Shown: one piece after another, positions 59,209-64,000 of the stretch
Position numbering within the stretch: the first letter of the stretch is position 1
How the letters are laid out: each line of letters opens with the position of its first letter
Source: Lachnospiraceae bacterium MD335
Lineage (GTDB): Bacteria > Bacillota > Clostridia > Lachnospirales > Lachnospiraceae
DNA: 64,000 bases
Assembly (NCBI GenBank): GCA_000403335.2
Contig: KE159631.1
Coordinates: 315,671 to 379,670 of the forward strand
Direction of reading: 5' to 3'
Program-made: the position numbers and the translations under genes
Notes under the pieces: generated by a model
Seen by the model: only the letters and a program-made list of their open reading frames with translations
What the model was told of the DNA's origin: nothing
Database searches by the model: none

Positions 59209-59636
59209 CACTTGTTTCCCAAGAAGGGAATCCGATACCGCAGATTGTGAACTGGTACGGAAAACTGGACGTGAGGAATGTGAACCGAAGGGATTACAAA
59301 AAAATTCCGTCACCGCTGATGCTGGAAATGCGTTCCGGCATAGATGTTTTCTATCCGGATGTCATGACTTCACCGGTTCTCATGGTATCGGAAGAGGCTA
59401 TGGAAGTAATCCGGCTATATGACAGCCGGATGCCGTTTTTCTTTTTGGCGTTATTTGATGCCGCAAAGGAAGAGAATGTGTCTTATTACTGCCCCGTCCT
59501 TGCAGAAGATTCAGGCGGAGGAAAAGAAGCAATGTACCGGATAAAGCAGCGTGACGGGGATGTGATAAAAATATGTGAGGAACTGGCAGAGAGCCTGCTG
59601 GAACGCGGTGTGACGGGGATGGGACTGATTTTTTGA
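59190..59636 (+). CDS. Imm11/DUF1629-like protein, family copy 3
   Basis: A 148-aa soluble protein clearly related to 20462: NWYGKLDVRNVNRRDYKKIP, SPVLMVSEEAMEVIRLYD and LAESLLERGVTGMGLIF match in order. It is shorter at the middle. Start ATG 59190 overlaps helical copy 3. It ends the co-directional island; no terminator hairpin follows, only AT-rich sequence with a decayed fragment. Function open (immunity-like or adaptor). Confidence 0.62.
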   Translation: MYGKYLTLVSQEGNPIPQIVNWYGKLDVRNVNRRDYKKIPSPLMLEMRSGIDVFYPDVMTSPVLMVSEEAMEVIRLYDSRMPFFFLALFDAAKEENVSYYCPVLAEDSGGGKEAMYRIKQRDGDVIKICEELAESLLERGVTGMGLIF

Positions 59637-59697
59637 TCTTCTTCACTTTAAAGATAGAATAAAACTAATGGGAAGAGAATAGTTTTCAGTATTTAGA

Positions 59698-59874
59698 AGA
59701 GATGCATTAAATTTAAAGGAGTTGGAAGACCTGCTAGCCAATTTGGAAAATATAATGAAAATGCTGTTTCAGCAGTTGGTTGACCGAATCGAACCGTTTG
59801 CCCCGCTTTTTTATATGCTAGATTATAAGTTGGTGCATATTACTCCCAATTTTATAAGAGTGAATGATAAATAG
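59698..59874 (+). pseudogene. Decayed C-terminal ORF fragment
   Basis: The 308-base gap after the island holds one coherent open stretch ending TAG at 59872-59874. It encodes about 58 residues including LEDLLANLENIMKMLFQQLV and IEPFAPLFYMLDYKLVHITP. There is no start codon with a proper ribosome site. The residue pattern looks like a real protein tail, so I read it as the remnant of a deleted gene; its family is unknown. Confidence 0.4.
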
Positions 59875-59944
59875 GGAGTCGAATGTTTTATGATAAAAAT
59901 GAAATAGTGAAAGCAGATAAAAAATATTCAGAAAAGGAATTATT

Positions 59945-61117
59945 ATGAGAAATACAAGGAAAGAAGTTTATGAAACAATAAGTATTATATTCAAAAAATT
60001 AGATTCAGAAAAAGTTTGGAAAACATGGTGTGTGGTAATAATAAGTTCTCTTTTTTTGGACAGTGTTTTTTTTCAATATATTTTAGAAAGGGTAAAATAC
60101 AGTTTAGTCTCCGAAACTATGATTGAAGATAATTACATTTTCAAATCCATTTGTAATATTTTGAAATCTTTTTTTCAATATGATTCAAGTATGGTTGTAG
60201 CAATTGTAGTTGTCATTTGGACATTTACCACATCTATGTTTGTATATTTTTTAGGTAAGGTGGATCAAAGGTATTATGGTATTCATGTAATTGATATTTT
60301 TGTGAAAGGAATGAGTGCGAATAAGATATACCAAATAGCAATTTATGTATTTGGAGAGATAGTGGCGTTAATATTTGTATCCATCGCTAAATGTAAAATA
60401 ACATTATTTGCACTCGCTATGTTCCAATGCTATATGACGCTTTACATACTTTTAATGGTTTTAGAAAGGACATCAAGGGAATTTACGATAAAACAGGTAG
60501 AGAATGAGATTACAAATACATATAAATTAGATTATTTAGGGGATCCGAATGATTTTAGTGGTATAGGTATTTTCCGAAGTATGCTGCATAATAGAAATTA
60601 TAATTCTTATGATGATGAAAAAAAACTTTTGAGAGTTTTGTTTTATTATAATGATAATTTTAAGAACCAAAAAGATGCAGAAGATATTGATAACTATGCT
60701 AGAAAGTATATAAATATTTGTAGCAAAGAAGTGGTAGGGTGTATGTGTTTCAATAGGGAGAAGACAAATCTGCTTCAACAAGTTATTGCAGAGTGGTTTA
60801 AAAAGTCTTTTATTGAGGTTAAGCAAGGAATATTAATGTATATGATAGAAGAGATAAGACCTCAGAGTTATTCAAGGCTTGAACGGTTATTAAACAGTGA
60901 GCAGACAGATTACAGGGATTTACATATATGGGTTTTAGTGTACAACATATATATACAAGGATTTGAAGGAGAGGCATGGAGAGAATGTTATACAAGGTAT
61001 ATGATGAATAAGATTGGGTTTGGAAAAATAAAAAAAGATATAAGCACAGCGTTAAAATTTTGGAATCAGATTACCGATGCTGATAAATTGTATACATTAT
61101 TTAAATATATATTTTAA
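59945..61117 (+). CDS. Four-TM membrane protein with cytoplasmic C-terminal domain
   Basis: A 390-aa unrecognised protein. Hydrophobic segments lie at about 20-42, 80-102, 128-148 and 150-170 (VVAIVVVIWTFTTSMFVYFL, IYQIAIYVFGEIVALIFVSI). A soluble ~220-residue C-terminal part follows, with an aromatic helix-rich end. The start ATG 59945 has AAAGGAA upstream. Base composition is strongly AT-rich, unlike the spike genes. It is followed after 26 bases by a large HExxH protein in the same direction, suggesting a two-gene unit, perhaps a membrane-linked stress or defence system. No direct evidence links it to the injection machine. Confidence 0.65.
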   Translation: MRNTRKEVYETISIIFKKLDSEKVWKTWCVVIISSLFLDSVFFQYILERVKYSLVSETMIEDNYIFKSICNILKSFFQYDSSMVVAIVVVIWTFTTSMFVYFLGKVDQRYYGIHVIDIFVKGMSANKIYQIAIYVFGEIVALIFVSIAKCKITLFALAMFQCYMTLYILLMVLERTSREFTIKQVENEITNTYKLDYLGDPNDFSGIGIFRSMLHNRNYNSYDDEKKLLRVLFYYNDNFKNQKDAEDIDNYARKYINICSKEVVGCMCFNREKTNLLQQVIAEWFKKSFIEVKQGILMYMIEEIRPQSYSRLERLLNSEQTDYRDLHIWVLVYNIYIQGFEGEAWRECYTRYMMNKIGFGKIKKDISTALKFWNQITDADKLYTLFKYIF

Positions 61118-61143
61118 TCTTAGAGTAAAGGGAGTAAAAGACT

Positions 61144-63684
61144 ATGGAGATGTTGCTTTTAACATTATACAAACAACATTATTTAGACTGCTATAATGAA
61201 AATATGAATGCTGAGTTTTCTTGTCTAGGGTATTATGACGGACTGGACATTACAACAATTAAACAAAAGGATAAAATATTTCCAATGGCTGAAGTGTGGA
61301 ACGAAACAGGTAATCAAATAAAGCGGTTGAAAGGGCGATTTAGTAATCAAAACATAGGTTTGTTTCGATGTGATGATTTGTTGGGAAAGTGGAATGATTT
61401 GGAGCAACTGCCTTTTATGGCAGTAGGTTTTATAAGGGTTAAGGATAGCATAAAGGCGTCAGGATTATATGCGGAGATAGAAAATAAGTCGACATATGGT
61501 AATATGCGCACTAATAAGATATGCAAAGTATTGACATACTATACTTTTGACAATGCAGATTTGGTAGTTTTGGCTAGAGGAAATAGTATTCATCTATTGG
61601 AAGAAACTTTGCAAGAAATTGAAAAAATGGAAGAGATCGTATATCTTCATTCTATTTTGGGGATAAATGAGACTTATTTAAAAGATTGTGAGAGTAATAA
61701 TAGTATACTAGACAAATGGAAAGGTAGAGATTGTTTCATAGATGAAGAGCTTCATAATTTGAATATACAATTGGCAACGTCTGGAAGTTTGTCTGTTTTA
61801 GCCCTATTTAAAAGTAAGATTGCGTATTGGAGAACTTGGGGAAGTGTAGAAGAACAGAATAAGAACAGGTTAGATAATATATCTTATTCACATATGCTGG
61901 GACATGGAAATATAAACATTAAGATTTCAAACAGTAATGTTAGGACTCTTATTCTGTTTTTGCTGCATGGGGGAGTGTTAACTCATCAAAACGGTGTATA
62001 TGGGAAAGGACTATATAATATTGAAACCGAAATATTTATTCATGAGAATAAATGGAAAGAAGTAGATACCATTTTGACTAATGAATATACAAATGACCAT
62101 AATAATATGTATGATGCATGGTGTAGTAAAATAATGAAGGATTGTGAAATGCTTTGCGGAACAAATTCTTTATTAAGTGAGGACATTGGGCTTTATTCAT
62201 ATTTTAGAGCCTTGATACAGACTTTGAATACATTATCGCAATATGAACAGTTCTCCATGTCAAGAGATATATTTGAATTGATTATTCCGTCATTCCAAAT
62301 GTTTAAACAACAGTTAATAGAAAGCATAGGCAGGATATCTAGCGAGATCCCAAGAGAAGATATTAAGAGAAGCCTTATGCAGTATCTTGAGTGTGTTAAT
62401 TCTGTTATTTATCACACAATACATACCGATCAGGTTTATTTAATGATTCCGGGATATAGCGGAACCTCGTTCTCAATACCAATTAAGCTTAGCATGTTTT
62501 ACTCGTGGTACATTGAGAAAGTCAAAAATATTTTGAATGATGCGAACAGGAAGTATAGCTGTATTATTAAACCTGTTATGGAGTCACGGCCTATTACGAA
62601 TATAATTCGTATAAAACCTAAAGAAAATGATATGCTTATATGTGTTCAATTAGCGCAGCATTCTTTGTTCCGACCTGCTGAGTTGCTAATAATTTTGACA
62701 CACGAGATTGCACACTATGTCAATAGGAAATGTAGGGAACGCTTATACAGAAGAGAGTGCATAATTAGAACTCTTGCATATTATATGGCAGAGGGGATAT
62801 GCGGTAGTATAGATTTATCAAATAATCCTGTAGAATTTGGCGTGGGAATATCTGTGGAATTGATCAAACAAATTAAGCATGATTTGCAAATTGAGTTATT
62901 TACCCAAATGAAAGCTAGTATTTTGTCCGAATTTTCTGATGTTGAACATTCATCAGTACTTGCAATTGTACTGAGGCAGGTATGCAGGGAAGTGATTTCA
63001 GAAGATGGAAAGGGAAGCTATATTTGTAAAGTTATCCATAAAATTCCACACAAAGTATTAAGCATGATTGATAGGAAGGAGGATATAGCTGTTGAACAAA
63101 TGAGACTTATTTACAAGGTGCAGAAGGAAATGGATATGAATAGAAGAGCGTTGATATCTTCATTGACCATTGATAAGGTTATTCAGGACCTGATTGTAGT
63201 TTACAAGGAAGTGTTTTCGGATACGGTTGCGTCAATATTGCTTGAATGCAGTGAAGAACAGTTTACTTCGGCATTTGAGGTATCAGAAGGAATGAAGAAA
63301 GATGGGAGGTGCCATATAAAGTCGCGTGAACACAAGATTAGGATTGAGATGCTAAAAAAAACAGCATTTCCTTTAAAATGTGACAATTCAGTTGATGAGA
63401 AGAATGGTAATGGAAAGGAAGAGACAGATTTTCTCAAAAGTCTATATGGAAATTTGTATAATTATACTTGGGTAAGTTCATTATTACTAAAGTATGCAGA
63501 ATGCGTACGTAATAAATTAAAAACATATGTATCAGAAAAAAGGAAGGCAGTTAATGAGATAAGAGAGGTGTTTGCTACTTTCAGTAAAGGAAAAAATGCA
63601 CCCGAAGAAATATATTTGTTAATTGAAGAGAGTATCAGACAACACAAGGATAATGTGAATAATATACTAAAAAATAGTGATTAA
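61144..63684 (+). CDS. 846-aa protein with HExxH metallopeptidase motif
   Basis: A large soluble protein of unknown family. Residues 515-540 contain LIILTHEIAHYVNRKCRERL with a zinc HExxH site at His520-Glu521-His524; about 165 residues later, YKEVFSDTVASILLE (Glu689) offers the third ligand in the E..(S/A)D pattern of gluzincin-type enzymes. The N-terminal 500 residues are mixed strand and helix with no known domain; the C-terminus is helical and charged. There is no signal peptide. AAGGGAG precedes ATG 61144. It probably acts with the four-TM protein upstream. Low GC and lack of recognised neighbours suggest an accessory locus. Confidence 0.65.
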   Translation: MEMLLLTLYKQHYLDCYNENMNAEFSCLGYYDGLDITTIKQKDKIFPMAEVWNETGNQIKRLKGRFSNQNIGLFRCDDLLGKWNDLEQLPFMAVGFIRVKDSIKASGLYAEIENKSTYGNMRTNKICKVLTYYTFDNADLVVLARGNSIHLLEETLQEIEKMEEIVYLHSILGINETYLKDCESNNSILDKWKGRDCFIDEELHNLNIQLATSGSLSVLALFKSKIAYWRTWGSVEEQNKNRLDNISYSHMLGHGNINIKISNSNVRTLILFLLHGGVLTHQNGVYGKGLYNIETEIFIHENKWKEVDTILTNEYTNDHNNMYDAWCSKIMKDCEMLCGTNSLLSEDIGLYSYFRALIQTLNTLSQYEQFSMSRDIFELIIPSFQMFKQQLIESIGRISSEIPREDIKRSLMQYLECVNSVIYHTIHTDQVYLMIPGYSGTSFSIPIKLSMFYSWYIEKVKNILNDANRKYSCIIKPVMESRPITNIIRIKPKENDMLICVQLAQHSLFRPAELLIILTHEIAHYVNRKCRERLYRRECIIRTLAYYMAEGICGSIDLSNNPVEFGVGISVELIKQIKHDLQIELFTQMKASILSEFSDVEHSSVLAIVLRQVCREVISEDGKGSYICKVIHKIPHKVLSMIDRKEDIAVEQMRLIYKVQKEMDMNRRALISSLTIDKVIQDLIVVYKEVFSDTVASILLECSEEQFTSAFEVSEGMKKDGRCHIKSREHKIRIEMLKKTAFPLKCDNSVDEKNGNGKEETDFLKSLYGNLYNYTWVSSLLLKYAECVRNKLKTYVSEKRKAVNEIREVFATFSKGKNAPEEIYLLIEESIRQHKDNVNNILKNSD

Positions 63685-63718
63685 TATTCATAAAAGTAAT
63701 TAATTTGATGGAAATACA

Positions 63719-63747
63719 TTGAATTAGATTGCGTATTGTTTTATAAT
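63719..63747 (+). promoter_or_regulatory. Promoter for the last, partial gene
   Basis: TTGAAT (63719-63724), 17-base spacer, TATAAT (63742-63747), about 135 bases before the next start. The surrounding ~200 bases hold no gene. Confidence 0.6.
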
Positions 63748-63882
63748 AGAAACAGATGTGTAAAATAGATAAAAAACAAGCACTTATGTTATATGATTTT
63801 ACCATATTGTTTCGATTGAGTCATTTCATGGCTTCAGTGTACAGATACTGGCCAATATTTCAGTTTATGGAGGAAAGATATA

Positions 63883-64000
63883 ATGGTAAATTTTAATGAA
63901 GAAAATGTGGCAGATGCGAATTTTCCGGTGGGTTTATTGACTTTGTCGGAAATCGTCAAAGTTGATAATTCCTTTTCAAAACCTTTAAGAGAAACGGATC
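63883..64000 (+). CDS. Partial gene cut by window end
   Basis: ATG 63883 with GGAGG at 63869-63873 opens a frame that runs to the window edge (at least 39 codons). The visible product starts MVNFNEENVADANFPVGLLT and has no recognisable motif. No signal peptide is evident. Confidence 0.55.
   Translation, partial: MVNFNEENVADANFPVGLLTLSEIVKVDNSFSKPLRETD

Noticed and set aside
17522-59636. Prophage interpretation (late-control-D-like proteins, lysozymes, tail-like proteins)
   Set aside because: No terminase, portal, capsid, integrase, tape measure or holin is present; hydrolases are fused to PAAR-like tips and paired with immunity-like genes.
1-64000. tRNA, rRNA, CRISPR or insertion sequence
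   Set aside because: No cloverleaf, rRNA core word, spaced repeat array, transposase or terminal inverted repeats were seen.

Overview
The window reads as chromosomal DNA of an anaerobic Firmicute, most likely a Clostridia/Lachnospiraceae gut-type bacterium. Evidence: monoderm-style cell-wall genes (M23 endopeptidase with LysM and G5, MurA), an S-box (SAM-I) riboswitch in front of metK, a RelQ-type alarmone synthetase, GGAGG ribosome sites almost everywhere, and moderate-to-low GC. Every gene I support is on the + strand. I saw no tRNA, rRNA, CRISPR array, integrase or transposase.

Left flank (1-7940), ordinary chromosome: relQ-like synthetase, a coiled-coil membrane protein, a flavin-reductase-type protein, an XRE-cupin regulator, an M23 peptidase, murA, then SAM riboswitch and metK. 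A structured ~50-base repeat occurs twice here, each time directly after an intrinsic terminator.

Central island (7987-59636), about 52 kb of co-directional genes starting from a consensus promoter (TTGACA-17-TATAAT). I interpret it as a type VI-like contractile injection system of a monoderm bacterium. Order: (a) VWA membrane protein; one 727-aa sheath protein that looks like TssB fused to TssC; a structured RNA leader; two tandem Hcp-like tube proteins; a terminator-like attenuator. (b) J-domain protein, two FHA proteins, a membrane PP2C phosphatase and a degenerate PP2C-TM-repeat protein. (c) Effector and spike modules: six VgrG-like proteins in two classes (A and B, three pairs), five DcrB/EagR-like small proteins, and PAAR-like tip domains (DUF4280 type) fused to different C-terminal domains: glucosaminidase, GH19, SleB-like, GH24-like lysozyme (PAAR part split over two ORFs), M15 peptidase and an Rhs polymorphic toxin. 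Each is followed by one or more putative immunity proteins with an N-terminal signal or membrane segment. (d) A block at 29651-35075 with an Hsp70-like ATPase and three unrecognised proteins that are good candidates for the baseplate.

How it may work (inference): sheath and tubes form the contractile engine, VgrG A/B plus PAAR-effectors form the loaded spike, DcrB-like proteins act as loading chaperones, FHA/PP2C/VWA membrane proteins anchor or gate the machine, and the exported immunity proteins protect the producer's own wall. I see no ClpV, TssJLM, TssE or TssK homologue; the Hsp70-like/J-domain pair may take part of that role. The cargo is mostly peptidoglycan-cleaving, so the likely targets are other bacteria.

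Right flank (59637-64000): a decayed ORF fragment, a four-TM protein, an 846-aa HExxH metallopeptidase-like protein, a promoter, and a gene cut by the window end.
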